Source of the DNA: Arthrobacter sp. FB24
GTDB lineage: Bacteria > Actinomycetota > Actinomycetes > Actinomycetales > Micrococcaceae
Direction of reading: 5' to 3'
Assembly (NCBI RefSeq): GCF_000196235.1
Contig: NC_008541.1
Span: 2,232,001 to 2,296,000, forward strand
DNA length: 64,000 nt
Positions 8,947-17,434 of the stretch are shown piece by piece. A program made the position numbers and the translations under genes. The notes under the pieces are model-generated. The model saw only the letters and a list, made by a program, of their open reading frames with translations, was not told the DNA's origin and made no database searches. Positions within the stretch are counted from its first letter, which is position 1, and the number at the start of each line of letters is the position of its first letter.

Positions 8947-10950
8947 ATGGGTGTGCACAACCGGTCCAGATACGGCCGGTACAGGGGAGGACCCGATCCG
9001 CTCGCCCCGCCGGTGGACCTGGCGGAGGCGCTCGACGCCATCGCCGAGGACGTCATGGCAGGCTACTCGCCCCGGCGCGCCCTGCAGGAGTTCCTGCGGC
9101 GCGGCGGCCGGAACCGTGAAGGGCTCGACGACCTCGCCAGCCGCGTACAGCAACGCCGGAGTGAACTCCTGGGCCGCCACCGGCTGGACGGCACCCTCAG
9201 CGAGGTCAGGAAACTCCTCGACACTGCGGTGCTTGAGGAGCACAAGCAGCTCGCCCGCGACGCCATGATGGACAACACAGACCGCGCATTCAGGGAGATG
9301 CAGCTGCAGAACCTGCCCTCGTCCACAGCGGCAGCGGTCAACGAACTCGCCTCCTATGACTGGCAGTCGGGCACCGCCCGGGAAGCCTACGAGCGGATCA
9401 AGGATCTGCTGGGCCGTGAGGTCCTCGACCAGCGGTTCGCCGGCATGAAGGAAGCGCTCCAGAACGCCACAGACGAGGACCGCGAGGCGGTGAACGAGAT
9501 GCTGCGTGACCTCAACGGGCTACTGGACAAGCACCGGCACGGGCAAGACACCGACACGGACTTTCAGGAGTTCATGGCCCGGCACGGCCACTTCTTTCCG
9601 GAGAATCCACAATCCGTCGAGGAGCTGATCGACGCACTGGCCAAGCGCGCAGCTGCTGCCCAGCGGCTCCTGCAGTCCATGTCCGCGGAGCAGCGCGATG
9701 AGCTGATGCGTCTGTCCGCCCAGGCGTTCGGCTCGCCCGAACTCATGGCCCAGCTCGATCAGCTGGACTCCAGCCTGCGTGCCCTGCGCCCGGGGGAGGA
9801 CTGGAATGGCTCCGAACGCTTCGAGGGCCAGGAAGGACTCGGGCTGGGCGACGGCACCGGTGTGCTCCAGGACATCGCCGAGCTCGACGAGCTGGCCGAG
9901 CAGCTCTCGCAGTCCTACAACGGGTCACGTCTCGACGATCTGGACCTTGATGCACTGGCCCGCCAACTCGGGCCAAAAGCCGCCGTGTCAGCCCGCACGC
10001 TCGCCGAGATCGAGCGGGCCATGCAGGACGGCGGCTACCTGCGGCGCGGCGTCGACGGCGACCTCCGGTTGTCCCCCCAGGCCATGAGACGGCTCGGTAA
10101 GTCACTGTTGCGGGAGACCGCCAGGCAGCTGTCCGGCCGGCAGGGGCGCCGGGACACGCGCGTCGCCGGGGCAGCCGGAGAGCAGACCGGCTCCAGCCGT
10201 CAATGGGAGTTCGGGGACGCCGGGCCGTGGGACGTTACCCGCACCATGACAAACGCGATCCGCCGCACCATGGCCGGCGGCGGTGACCCGGGCCGAGGGG
10301 TGCGCCTCGAGGTAGAAGATATCGAGGTGACGGAGACAGAGGCGCGCACCCAGGCTGCCGTCGTCCTGCTCGTCGACGTGTCGTTCTCGATGGCCGCCGA
10401 GGGCCGGTGGGTGCCGATGAAACGCACCGCACTGGCCTTGCACCATCTCGTCTCCACCCGGTTTCGCGGGGACCGGCTGCAGCTGATCACCTTCGGCCGC
10501 TACGCGCAGACCATGGACATCGGCGAACTTACGGCCTTGGCATCGCGGCGGGAACAGGGAACCAATCTCCATCACGGGTTGTTGCTGGCCAACCGCTTCT
10601 TCCGCCAGCATCCGTCGATGCAACACGTCCTCCTCGTGGTGACCGACGGTGAGCCTACCGCGCACCTGTTGCCAGAGGGGGACTCTTGGTTCGATTACCC
10701 GCCGGACCCGGAGACCATCCGCGTCACGATCGCCGAGCTCGACCGTCTCGGCCGCGCAGGAACGCAGGCCACGTTCTTCCGGCTGGGCAGTGACCCGTGG
10801 CTCGAGCGGTTCGTCCAGCGCATGGCCCGCCGAATCGACGGCCGGGTCGTTGCGCCCGAGGCCGGGGACCTGGGGGCTGCCGTCGTGGGGGAATATCTCC
10901 GCGCTCATTTCCGCGGACGCCCCTTCGACGACGCCGACTGGGGTTCATAG
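8947..10950 (+). CDS. VWA domain protein, partner of the AAA ATPase
   Basis: 667-residue protein with a long helical N-terminal part (about 1-440) and a C-terminal von Willebrand A domain (about 470-650). The metal-ion site DVSFS is at 477-481, supported by the TDGEPT loop further on. No signal peptide or membrane segment is seen, so it should be cytosolic. A GGATAGGCGG site precedes the ATG. MoxR-VWA pairs remodel or insert metal into a client protein. Here no metalloenzyme lies next to the pair, so the client must be encoded elsewhere. It is larger than the CoxE-type VWA protein at the right end of the window, and appears to belong to a different subfamily. Confidence 0.85.
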   Translation: MGVHNRSRYGRYRGGPDPLAPPVDLAEALDAIAEDVMAGYSPRRALQEFLRRGGRNREGLDDLASRVQQRRSELLGRHRLDGTLSEVRKLLDTAVLEEHKQLARDAMMDNTDRAFREMQLQNLPSSTAAAVNELASYDWQSGTAREAYERIKDLLGREVLDQRFAGMKEALQNATDEDREAVNEMLRDLNGLLDKHRHGQDTDTDFQEFMARHGHFFPENPQSVEELIDALAKRAAAAQRLLQSMSAEQRDELMRLSAQAFGSPELMAQLDQLDSSLRALRPGEDWNGSERFEGQEGLGLGDGTGVLQDIAELDELAEQLSQSYNGSRLDDLDLDALARQLGPKAAVSARTLAEIERAMQDGGYLRRGVDGDLRLSPQAMRRLGKSLLRETARQLSGRQGRRDTRVAGAAGEQTGSSRQWEFGDAGPWDVTRTMTNAIRRTMAGGGDPGRGVRLEVEDIEVTETEARTQAAVVLLVDVSFSMAAEGRWVPMKRTALALHHLVSTRFRGDRLQLITFGRYAQTMDIGELTALASRREQGTNLHHGLLLANRFFRQHPSMQHVLLVVTDGEPTAHLLPEGDSWFDYPPDPETIRVTIAELDRLGRAGTQATFFRLGSDPWLERFVQRMARRIDGRVVAPEAGDLGAAVVGEYLRAHFRGRPFDDADWGS

Positions 10951-10985
10951 GACACATCCGCACCTTTACCGTCGCAAAAGACTGT

Positions 10986-11007
10986 ACTTGTATAGTTGTA
11001 TACAAGT
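10986..11007. promoter_or_regulatory. GntR-type operator upstream of the GntR gene
   Basis: ACTTGTATA (10986-10994) and TATACAAGT (10999-11007) form a perfect 9-bp inverted repeat around GTTG. Its right part contains the 10-bp palindrome TTGTATACAA. The TTGTNNACAA style is usual for FadR/FCD-type GntR regulators. It ends 21 bases before the GntR start codon, in a locally AT-rich promoter-like stretch, so autoregulation is the likely role. Confidence 0.65.
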
Positions 11008-11028
11008 TCGAGATGGTGGAGGTCGTCG

Positions 11029-11694
11029 ATGGTCGAATCGCAGTCCCGGAATACCGGAGCACATCTGGTCTACGGAGAGCTGAAACGCCGGATCCTCACT
11101 CTGGAACTGAAGCCGGGCGAACGCATCTTCGAACCGGCAATGGCGACGGCGCTTCAGGTCAGCCGGACGCCGCTGCGGGAGGCGATCCGGCGGCTGATCT
11201 CGGAGGGTCTGCTGGAACAGCAACCCACGGGAGGCGTGCTGGTCCCGAACCTGAACGAAGGGGTGATCGCCGAGCTTTACGGCGTACGCGCGGCTTTGGA
11301 GTCCCTGATGGCCCGGGAAGCGTGCGCCAAAGCGACGCCGGCCGATATCGCGGCCCTGGAGGGCATCGTGGAACGCAATGCGGCCATGGTGGAGTTCGCC
11401 GACGAAGCCATGAAGTACGGGATGTCGCTGCATACCGCTATCTCGGACATTGCCGGAAATTCGTGGGCCCGGAAGTTTCATGACCAGGTCTCCAGCCAGA
11501 TGGAGCGCTACCGGCACTTCACCAACAACACGCAGGAACGCCGTGACCATGCTCTCGCCGACCACCGCATCCTGGTGGAGGCCATTGCCTCGGGCAAGCC
11601 GGAAGCAGCCGCCAAAATCGCTTTCGACCATGTCGTCGGCGCCCGGGATGCAGCGGTGCGGGCCGTCTCCGGCACCGCACCCGTCATCCCGTGA
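11029..11694 (+). CDS. GntR-family (FCD-type) transcriptional regulator
   Basis: 221-residue regulator. The N-terminal winged helix-turn-helix shows the GntR pattern MATALQVSRTPLREAIRRLISEG split by normal turns, followed by PTGGVLVPNL at the wing. The C-terminal FCD effector domain has the RAALESLMAREA helix and the His-rich metal-site region (LHTAISDI, DHRILVEAI). The ATG at 11029 has a GGAGG site six bases upstream; a start at 10996 would lie inside the operator. Its last bases overlap the start of an MFS transporter (GTGA), so the two are co-expressed and the exporter or importer is the probable regulated partner. Confidence 0.9.
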   Translation: MVESQSRNTGAHLVYGELKRRILTLELKPGERIFEPAMATALQVSRTPLREAIRRLISEGLLEQQPTGGVLVPNLNEGVIAELYGVRAALESLMAREACAKATPADIAALEGIVERNAAMVEFADEAMKYGMSLHTAISDIAGNSWARKFHDQVSSQMERYRHFTNNTQERRDHALADHRILVEAIASGKPEAAAKIAFDHVVGARDAAVRAVSGTAPVIP

Positions 11695-12869
11695 TCGGTG
11701 AACTGGGCCGCCGTTCAGCGCTGGCACTTCTCCTTCACTCGACTCTGATCCAGGCCGTGACCTTCCTGGTCCGGCCGGCAACCACTTACCGGGCGCTGGA
11801 ACTGGACGTGCCGGGATATGCCCTGGGCCTCCTCGCGGCCAGCTACGCCGTTTTTCCCCTGCTCCTGGCAGTCCCAACCGGCGCCCTCGTGGACCGGTTA
11901 GGTGAGAGGCGGCTCATGGTGACCGGGTCCGCCGTCGTACTTGGTTGTTCCCTTTTCCTGCTGTTTTGGGGGACCTCAGTCCCTGCGTTGGTTGGCGGTA
12001 CGGCGCTGCTTGGCGCAGGACAGCTGGCGTGTGTCGTGGGGCAGCAGGCTGTCGTCGCAAACAATGCCGTGGCGTCAGGGCTTGACTCCGCGTTCGGATA
12101 CCTGACCTTCGCGGCGTCGTTGGGCCAGGCGCTGGGCCCGCTGGCAATCTCCGTGGTTGGTGGAGCCTCCGTCCGTCCGGACACGCAGGCAATCTTCTTC
12201 CTCTCGGCCGGCATGAGCCTGGTTCTCTTCCTCACCACCTTCCTCATCTCGACGAAGGCCACCGGAAGGAAGTCCGGTGCCGCAGCAACAGACGGCCCTA
12301 AAGGAAGTGTTGCATCGCTGCTCAGGACGCCGGGGCTGGTCCGGGCACTGGCTACCAGCGCCACGGTGCTGGCCGTGGTGGACCTGACCGTGGTCTACCT
12401 GCCGGCACTCGGCACGGAGCGGGGGTTCAGTGCGGCCGCAGTGGGCCTCATGCTCGCGGTGCGGGCCGGGTTCTCGATGGTTTCGAGGCTGGGGCTCGGG
12501 CGCCTGTCCCGGAGGTTCGGCCGGGGGCGGCTCATGGCTTCAAGCCTCGCGCTTTCCACCGTCGCACTGGCCGTCGCCGCGATTCCGATGCCGCAGTGGC
12601 TCCTCTTCATGGTGATGGCCGGGCTGGGCCTCGGGCTGGGCATCGGCCAGCCGCTGACCATGTCCTGGCTTTCGGCGCAGGCCCCGGACGGCCAGCGCGG
12701 AAAGGCCCTGGCCCTGCGGCTTGCCGGGAACAGGGTGGGCCAGGTGGTCCTGCCCAGCGCCATCGGGGTTGTGGCGGCTGGGCTCGGGGCGGCCGGGGTG
12801 TTCCTGGCGTCAGCGGTCGTTGTGGGCGGAACGCTTCTGCTGGTCCGCGGCGTGCGCCTGGACGACTAA
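11691..12869 (+). CDS. MFS transporter
   Basis: 392-residue major facilitator superfamily protein with about 12 hydrophobic segments. The MFS motif A region after helix 2 reads GALVDRLGERRLM, with a second copy LGRLSRRFGRGRLM in the C-terminal half. The GTG start overlaps the GntR stop by four bases (GTGA) and gives a short cytosolic N-terminus before helix 1. Substrate unknown. The tight coupling to a GntR regulator suggests inducible transport of a small acid or drug. The gap after it (12870-12942) shows no clear terminator. Confidence 0.85.
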   Translation: MIGELGRRSALALLLHSTLIQAVTFLVRPATTYRALELDVPGYALGLLAASYAVFPLLLAVPTGALVDRLGERRLMVTGSAVVLGCSLFLLFWGTSVPALVGGTALLGAGQLACVVGQQAVVANNAVASGLDSAFGYLTFAASLGQALGPLAISVVGGASVRPDTQAIFFLSAGMSLVLFLTTFLISTKATGRKSGAAATDGPKGSVASLLRTPGLVRALATSATVLAVVDLTVVYLPALGTERGFSAAAVGLMLAVRAGFSMVSRLGLGRLSRRFGRGRLMASSLALSTVALAVAAIPMPQWLLFMVMAGLGLGLGIGQPLTMSWLSAQAPDGQRGKALALRLAGNRVGQVVLPSAIGVVAAGLGAAGVFLASAVVVGGTLLLVRGVRLDD

Positions 12870-12942
12870 CAGCTGCATCGGCCCAGACATTGCCACGCTA
12901 ACAAAGGCGTTTCATCCAAGGGACAATTCCGGCGACACCCAC

Positions 12943-13671
12943 CTAATGCGGGTGCGTGCGGGGTTGACGGCGGCGGCGTTCCAGCGCGACGACGTCGCGG
13001 CCGAAGGAGAAAACAAGCAGCGGAAGGGCCAGCGCGGGCGCTGCGGCAGCAACAGCGGGCGGGATACCCGGGGTCAGCGCAAGAAGCAGCGCGAACGGCT
13101 GGAAGGCCCCGATTGCCTTGCGCGCAGCGTTGGGCGGAAGCGCGCCGCGAAGGTGGGGCCGGAGGCGTCCCGCGGCCACAAAAACGTAGTAAAGCGCACC
13201 GATGCAGAGGGTCCAGAGCCCGATGACCGCGCACGTCGCAACAGAAAGAACGAGCACCAGAGCGGCGTCGGTAGCGCTATCAAGGCGTGCCCCGGCCGTC
13301 GAGGCTGTCCGTGTGCGACGGGCGACGAAACCGTCAACGGCGTCGAGAAGGAAGGCAACGGCACCCACGATGACGAGGAGCTGGTCCGGGCGCTGCCCGC
13401 CGACCAGCACAGGCACGGCCAGTACCCCGCAAAGGGCAACGAGGACTGCCCGCAACAGGGTTACCCGGTCGGCGGCTGTGGAGAAGCGGGGAGTGCGTCG
13501 CATGACGGAGTTGGCGGCGGCTCCAATGACCACAGCGCCGGCGCCCAGGCCCACAGACTGTAGTCCGATACCGGGGAAGTGCAACGTGGAGAGCCATATT
13601 CCCGCCACCCCGTACGCGGCAACAGCGGCCATCGCGTCGGCCGCTGCACGCCCTGCCGTCCTGCTTTCCAT
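12943..13671 (-). CDS. CDP-alcohol phosphatidyltransferase family protein
   Basis: 242-residue integral membrane enzyme that would transfer a phosphatidyl or similar group from a CDP-linked donor to an alcohol. The signature D-G-x2-A-R-x8-G-x3-D-x3-D is fully present: DGFVARR, then G, then RLDSATDA, with all four acidic residues. About six hydrophobic segments are visible. The ATG at 13671 has GAGGTGG eight bases upstream, while the ATG at 13689 has no ribosome site, so the shorter form is chosen. The acceptor alcohol is not predictable. It stands alone, convergent with the MFS gene. Confidence 0.85.
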   Translation of the reverse strand: MESRTAGRAAADAMAAVAAYGVAGIWLSTLHFPGIGLQSVGLGAGAVVIGAAANSVMRRTPRFSTAADRVTLLRAVLVALCGVLAVPVLVGGQRPDQLLVIVGAVAFLLDAVDGFVARRTRTASTAGARLDSATDAALVLVLSVATCAVIGLWTLCIGALYYVFVAAGRLRPHLRGALPPNAARKAIGAFQPFALLLALTPGIPPAVAAAAPALALPLLVFSFGRDVVALERRRRQPRTHPH

Positions 13672-13749
13672 GAGCCACCTCGCCCACATGCTAGCAGGGA
13701 GGGGTGGGAGGTGCGGGGGAAAAGTGGCAGCCCGGCGCTGTCTGACTGC

Positions 13750-14223
13750 TCAGAGGCGGAGTTCCATGAAAACGCTGTTCGGATCCAGGGCGTAGTCGGC
13801 AAAGGGCGGGCATTCGGTGAATCCGGTGCGGACGTATAGTCGCCTTGCGGGAGCGAAATACTCCTCCGTTCCCGTCTCAAGGTAGATGCGCCCGTAGTCC
13901 CGGCTTCGGGCTTCGTCCACGATGTGCCTGAGCATCATGGTGGCGACGCCGCGCCCCCGTGCGCTTGCTGTGGTGCGCATCGACTTGATTTCGCCGTGCT
14001 TCGCTGAACCGGTCCGGGAATCGAGGAGTTTAAGTGCGCCGCACCCGAGGAGTTCGCCTTCCTCGCTGGCCGTCCAGAATGTAATTGAGGGTCCGGAGAG
14101 CGCTGAGTGGTCCAGCGCGTGCACACTTTCGGCCGGTGACGTGGCGAACATGTCCGCCAGGTGCTCGCTCAGGAGCCGGTGGACATCCGCGCGCGCGGGG
14201 CTGTCCTGATCAATGTGTATCAT
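13750..14223 (-). CDS. GNAT-family N-acetyltransferase
   Basis: 157-residue acetyl-CoA-dependent acyltransferase fold. The acetyl-CoA loop reads RTTASARGRGVATMMLRHIV, matching the R/Q-x-x-G-x-G/A motif. The strand-helix that follows, IYLETGTEEYFAPARRLYVRTGF, is the usual end of the fold. It resembles the YsnE-like putative acetyltransferase group. Substrate unknown. It is leftward, upstream of the phosphatidyltransferase gene but separated from it by 78 bases. Confidence 0.82.
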   Translation of the reverse strand: MIHIDQDSPARADVHRLLSEHLADMFATSPAESVHALDHSALSGPSITFWTASEEGELLGCGALKLLDSRTGSAKHGEIKSMRTTASARGRGVATMMLRHIVDEARSRDYGRIYLETGTEEYFAPARRLYVRTGFTECPPFADYALDPNSVFMELRL

Positions 14224-14444
14224 CGCCCCAAATTTACCGGTCGCCCCTCGTCATAGGCCACGTCGGCGCTGCCGCTCACTGCACCAGCACTACCGGTAAC
14301 AGCACAAGAGGCGGGCGCGCAGCCGCGGGGATCCTCCGCCGTCGTACCCTGCTGTGAGGCGCCGATGCAGCCCGGCCGCAACCTCCGGATCAGTAGCATC
14401 GGGCCAGGACGAAGACGTCCATATAACCAGCAAAGGAATAGTGA

Positions 14445-15038
14445 ATGACGAGAATGCTGATTATTGGTCCGCCCGGTTCCGGCAAGGGAACCCAGGCGGA
14501 ACGGATTTCGGAACGCCTCGGCGTAGTGGCGATCTCCACCGGCGATATCTTCCGGGCCAACGTCAAGGGCGGGACCCCGCTGGGCGTCGAGGCCAAGAAG
14601 TATATGGATAACGGAGACTTCGTGCCGGACAGCGTCACGAATGAAATGGTGCGGAGCCGCCTCAGCCAGGACGATGCCAAAGAGGGCTTCCTGCTGGACG
14701 GCTACCCGCGCACCGTTGCGCAGGTGGACTACCTCGACGGAATCCTCGCATCCGGCGACCGGAAGCTCGGAGTGGTCCTCCAGCTGACGGCCGACGACGA
14801 GGAGCTGGTCTCCCGCCTGCTGGGCCGGGCCAGGGAAACCGGCCGAAGCGACGACAACGAAAGCGTCATCCGCCACCGGCTGGACCTGTACCACGAGCAG
14901 ACGGAGGCCGTGGTGGCCAGGTATGCCGGCCGCGGGATCCTCGCGCAGGTGGACGGGATCGGCGGAATCGAGGAGGTCACGGACAGGGTTCTGGGCAGCA
15001 TCGATGACCTGCTCGGGGTGCCGGTCCAGGGACAGTAG
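14445..15038 (+). CDS. adk: Adenylate kinase
   Basis: 197-residue enzyme that interconverts AMP + ATP and 2 ADP in the cytosol. The P-loop is GPPGSGKGT (8-16), the AMP-binding segment STGDIFR, and DGYPRT carries the conserved Arg. The lid is of the short, zinc-free type (GRARETGRSDDNE). The protein is full length for the short bacterial form. In actinobacteria the main adk normally sits in the ribosomal-protein cluster after secY; here it stands alone between a GNAT gene and a strong terminator, so it may be a second copy. Confidence 0.93.
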   Translation: MTRMLIIGPPGSGKGTQAERISERLGVVAISTGDIFRANVKGGTPLGVEAKKYMDNGDFVPDSVTNEMVRSRLSQDDAKEGFLLDGYPRTVAQVDYLDGILASGDRKLGVVLQLTADDEELVSRLLGRARETGRSDDNESVIRHRLDLYHEQTEAVVARYAGRGILAQVDGIGGIEEVTDRVLGSIDDLLGVPVQGQ

Positions 15039-15044
15039 AACAGC

Positions 15045-15095
15045 AAAGGCGGGAGGACGACGGCGGCACGTACCGCCGTCGTCCTCCCGCCTTTT
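15045..15095 (+). terminator. Rho-independent terminator after adk
   Basis: A perfect 22-bp stem (left arm 15045-15066, right arm 15073-15094) with a six-base loop CACGTA, ending in TTTT. It starts six bases after the adk stop. The flanking A and T runs make it usable in both directions. The stem shares the word GGAGGACGACGG with the hairpin at 32329. Confidence 0.9.
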
Positions 15096-15203
15096 GCGTC
15101 CCGGACCCGCTGCCCCGGCACCGCAGACTAGACTCTGATCGGACCGCCGGGAGGCGGCCCGCAGTATGCAAAGCAGTGGGCGCGCACCTTGGAAGGAGCC
15201 ACG

Positions 15204-15998
15204 ATGGCCGGCGGCAGCCGCGAACCCGGCAGGACCGTGACGTCGAAGGTCCTCTCCATACTCGAAGCCTTCGAAAAGTCCCGTGGTGCCCTTAGCCTGA
15301 CCGATATTGCCGAAAAATCGGGGCTGCCGCTGAGCACCGCCCACCGGCTGGTCACCGAGCTCACCGACTGGGGACTCCTGTCCCGCGAACCCAACGGCCG
15401 CTACCAGCTGGGCATCCGGCTCTGGGAGCTCGCCCAGAACACCGGGCGGCAGCTCCGCGACGCGGCCCGGCCCTTTGTCCAGGACCTGTTTTCGCTCACC
15501 GGCGAAACCGCGCACCTGGCGGTCAGGGCCGGCCACGAGGTGCTCTACATCGACAGGGTCTACGGCTCCAGGCGTGTGCCCCGCGCCGGTCGGGTCGGCG
15601 GCCGGCTTCCCATGCACGCGACCGCCGTCGGAAAGGTCATCCTCGCCTTCGATGAGGACTGGGTCCGTGACGCCTACCTGAACCGGCAGCTGGAGCGGCA
15701 CACCGCGCACACCCACGTGGACCCCAAGCAGCTGGCCGCAGAGTTGACCCGGATCCGTGAGCAGGGCTACGCCACAACCTTGGAGGAAGTCCGGCTGGGA
15801 TCCTGCTCGATTGCCGTCCCGGTGTTCCATACCGGCAGGATCGGAGCGTCCATCGGCCTTGTGCTGCCCACCGACCAGGCTGCCACGATGACCCGGCACC
15901 TTCCTGTCCTGCGGGGGATCGCCGCCCAGATTGAGCGCGCCACGGCGCGGATTCCGCTGGAAACACTGTTGGGCAGCCACGCCGCGCTTACCGACTAA
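15204..15998 (+). CDS. creR: IclR-family regulator of the alkylphenol (cre-type) cluster
   Basis: 264-residue regulator. An N-terminal winged helix-turn-helix (LSLTDIAEKSGLPLSTAHRL) is followed by an IclR effector domain ending in SCSIAVPVFHTGRIGASIGL. The ATG at 15204 has GGAAGGAG six to ten bases upstream; an earlier GTG at 15189 lacks this. It heads the rightward gene set for phosphorylation and oxidation of alkylphenols, 153 bases before the P450 gene. The gap has a TTCC-N7-GGAA palindrome that could be its operator. The creR name rests on position at the head of a cluster colinear with the C. glutamicum cre genes, not on sequence comparison. Confidence 0.78.
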   Translation: MAGGSREPGRTVTSKVLSILEAFEKSRGALSLTDIAEKSGLPLSTAHRLVTELTDWGLLSREPNGRYQLGIRLWELAQNTGRQLRDAARPFVQDLFSLTGETAHLAVRAGHEVLYIDRVYGSRRVPRAGRVGGRLPMHATAVGKVILAFDEDWVRDAYLNRQLERHTAHTHVDPKQLAAELTRIREQGYATTLEEVRLGSCSIAVPVFHTGRIGASIGLVLPTDQAATMTRHLPVLRGIAAQIERATARIPLETLLGSHAALTD

Positions 15999-16038
15999 GC
16001 CGCGTTTCCCGTCCCGCAGGGCCCGCAGACTAAGTCGC

Positions 16039-16053
16039 TTCCGCTCAGTGGAA
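16039..16053. promoter_or_regulatory. Candidate IclR operator upstream of the P450 gene
   Basis: TTCCGCTCAGTGGAA matches its own reverse complement at 12 of 15 positions and lies in the 153-base gap between the IclR gene and the P450 gene. TTCC...GGAA palindromes are common IclR-family sites. The rest of the gap holds no gene. Confidence 0.45.
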
Positions 16054-16151
16054 GAAGTTCGGCCCCGGGCGGGTGATGCGGGCCACACTGGTGAATAAGA
16101 ACCCCGGCATGCACTGGCGCTGCCGGCGGGACCGAAAACCAAGGAGCTTAG

Positions 16152-17429
16152 ATGTCACCCTCGACGGAAACGGCCGGCCGCTGTCCCTTTGGACACGGCG
16201 CCGAAGCACCCGCAGGGCACCACGGCTACGAGCCGTTCCAGATGAAGGACCCCTTCCCGGCCTACGCCGAACTCCGGGCCGAGCAGCCCGTGATGTTCGA
16301 CGAGCGGGTCGGCCTCTACGTCGTCTCCCGCTATGACGACATCAAGGCTGTCTTCGAGGACTGGGAGACCTTCTCCAGCGAAAACGCCCAGGCCCCCGTC
16401 CGCGAACGCGGCCCCGCCGCGAAGAAAATCATGGAAGACGGCGGCTTCACCGCCTACTCGGGCCTGTCCGCCCGCCGCCCTCCGGAGCACACCCGCATCC
16501 GCGCCGTGGTCCAAAAGGCCTTCACGCCGCGCCGCTACAAGGCGCTGGAGCCCTTCATCCGGCAGAACGTCATCGAACTGATCGAAAAGATGCTGGCGCG
16601 CCCGGAACACCGCGGGGACATGGTCAAGGACCTCGCCTACGACGTCCCCACCATCACCATCCTCACCCTCATCGGAGCGGATGTCTCCCAGGTGGACACC
16701 TTCAAGCGCTGGAGCGACTCCCGCGCGGCCATGACCTGGGGCGACCTCAGCGACGAGGAACAAATTCCGCACGCCCACAACCTCGTGGAGTACTGGCAGG
16801 AATGTCTCCGGCTGGTCAAGGTGGCCCACGAGCAAGGCGGCGACAACCTCACCGCGGACCTGGTGAAGTCGCAGCAGGAGGGTGCGGAGATTTCCGACCA
16901 CGAGATCGCCTCCGTACTCTACAGCCTGCTCTTCGCCGGGCACGAGACCACCACCACGCTGATCTCCAACGCCCTGCGCGAGCTCCTGTCCCGGCCCGAG
17001 CAGTGGCAGCAGCTCGTCGAGGACCCCAAGAAGATCCCCGCCGCCATTGACGAGGTCCTGCGCTACGCCGGCTCGATCGTCGGCTGGCGCCGCAAGGCGC
17101 TCAAGGACACCGAGGTTGGTGGCGTGCCCATTGAGGAGGGCGCGCAGCTGCTGCTCCTGATGGGCTCCGCCAACCGGGACGAGGCCAAATTCAACGCCGG
17201 CGAAGACTTCGACATCACCCGCCCCAACGCCCGCGAGCACCTCTCCTTCGGGTTCGGCATCCACTACTGCCTGGGCAACATGCTCGCCAAACTCCAGGCC
17301 AAGATCGCACTCGAGGAAGTGGCACGGCTCGCCCCGGCGCTGCAGCTGGAGAACCCGGAAGCCATCACCTTCCGGGAAAACCTCTCCTTCCGAGTCCCCG
17401 AGTCCGTCCCCGTCAGCTGGAAGGCCTGA
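16152..17429 (+). CDS. creJ: Cytochrome P450, CreJ-type (aryl-phosphate alkyl hydroxylase)
   Basis: 425-residue bacterial class I P450. The I-helix oxygen motif is AGHETT, the K-helix ExxR is in DEVLRYAG, and the heme loop FGFGIHYCLG puts the axial Cys at 373. The ATG follows AAGGAG by six bases. In the C. glutamicum 4-cresol pathway, CreJ with its ferredoxin and reductase hydroxylates the para-alkyl group of an alkylphenyl phosphate rather than of the free phenol. The same partners (split PEP-synthase pair, ferredoxin, reductase, phosphohydrolase) follow here in the same order, which is the main reason for the assignment. The next gene begins five bases after its stop. Confidence 0.85.
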   Translation: MSPSTETAGRCPFGHGAEAPAGHHGYEPFQMKDPFPAYAELRAEQPVMFDERVGLYVVSRYDDIKAVFEDWETFSSENAQAPVRERGPAAKKIMEDGGFTAYSGLSARRPPEHTRIRAVVQKAFTPRRYKALEPFIRQNVIELIEKMLARPEHRGDMVKDLAYDVPTITILTLIGADVSQVDTFKRWSDSRAAMTWGDLSDEEQIPHAHNLVEYWQECLRLVKVAHEQGGDNLTADLVKSQQEGAEISDHEIASVLYSLLFAGHETTTTLISNALRELLSRPEQWQQLVEDPKKIPAAIDEVLRYAGSIVGWRRKALKDTEVGGVPIEEGAQLLLLMGSANRDEAKFNAGEDFDITRPNAREHLSFGFGIHYCLGNMLAKLQAKIALEEVARLAPALQLENPEAITFRENLSFRVPESVPVSWKA

Positions 17430-17434
17430 GAAAT

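Noticed and set aside
14220..16142. 640-residue minus-strand frame across adk and the IclR gene
   Set aside because: It spans a strong terminator and two well-supported genes on the other strand; composition is typical of an antisense shadow.
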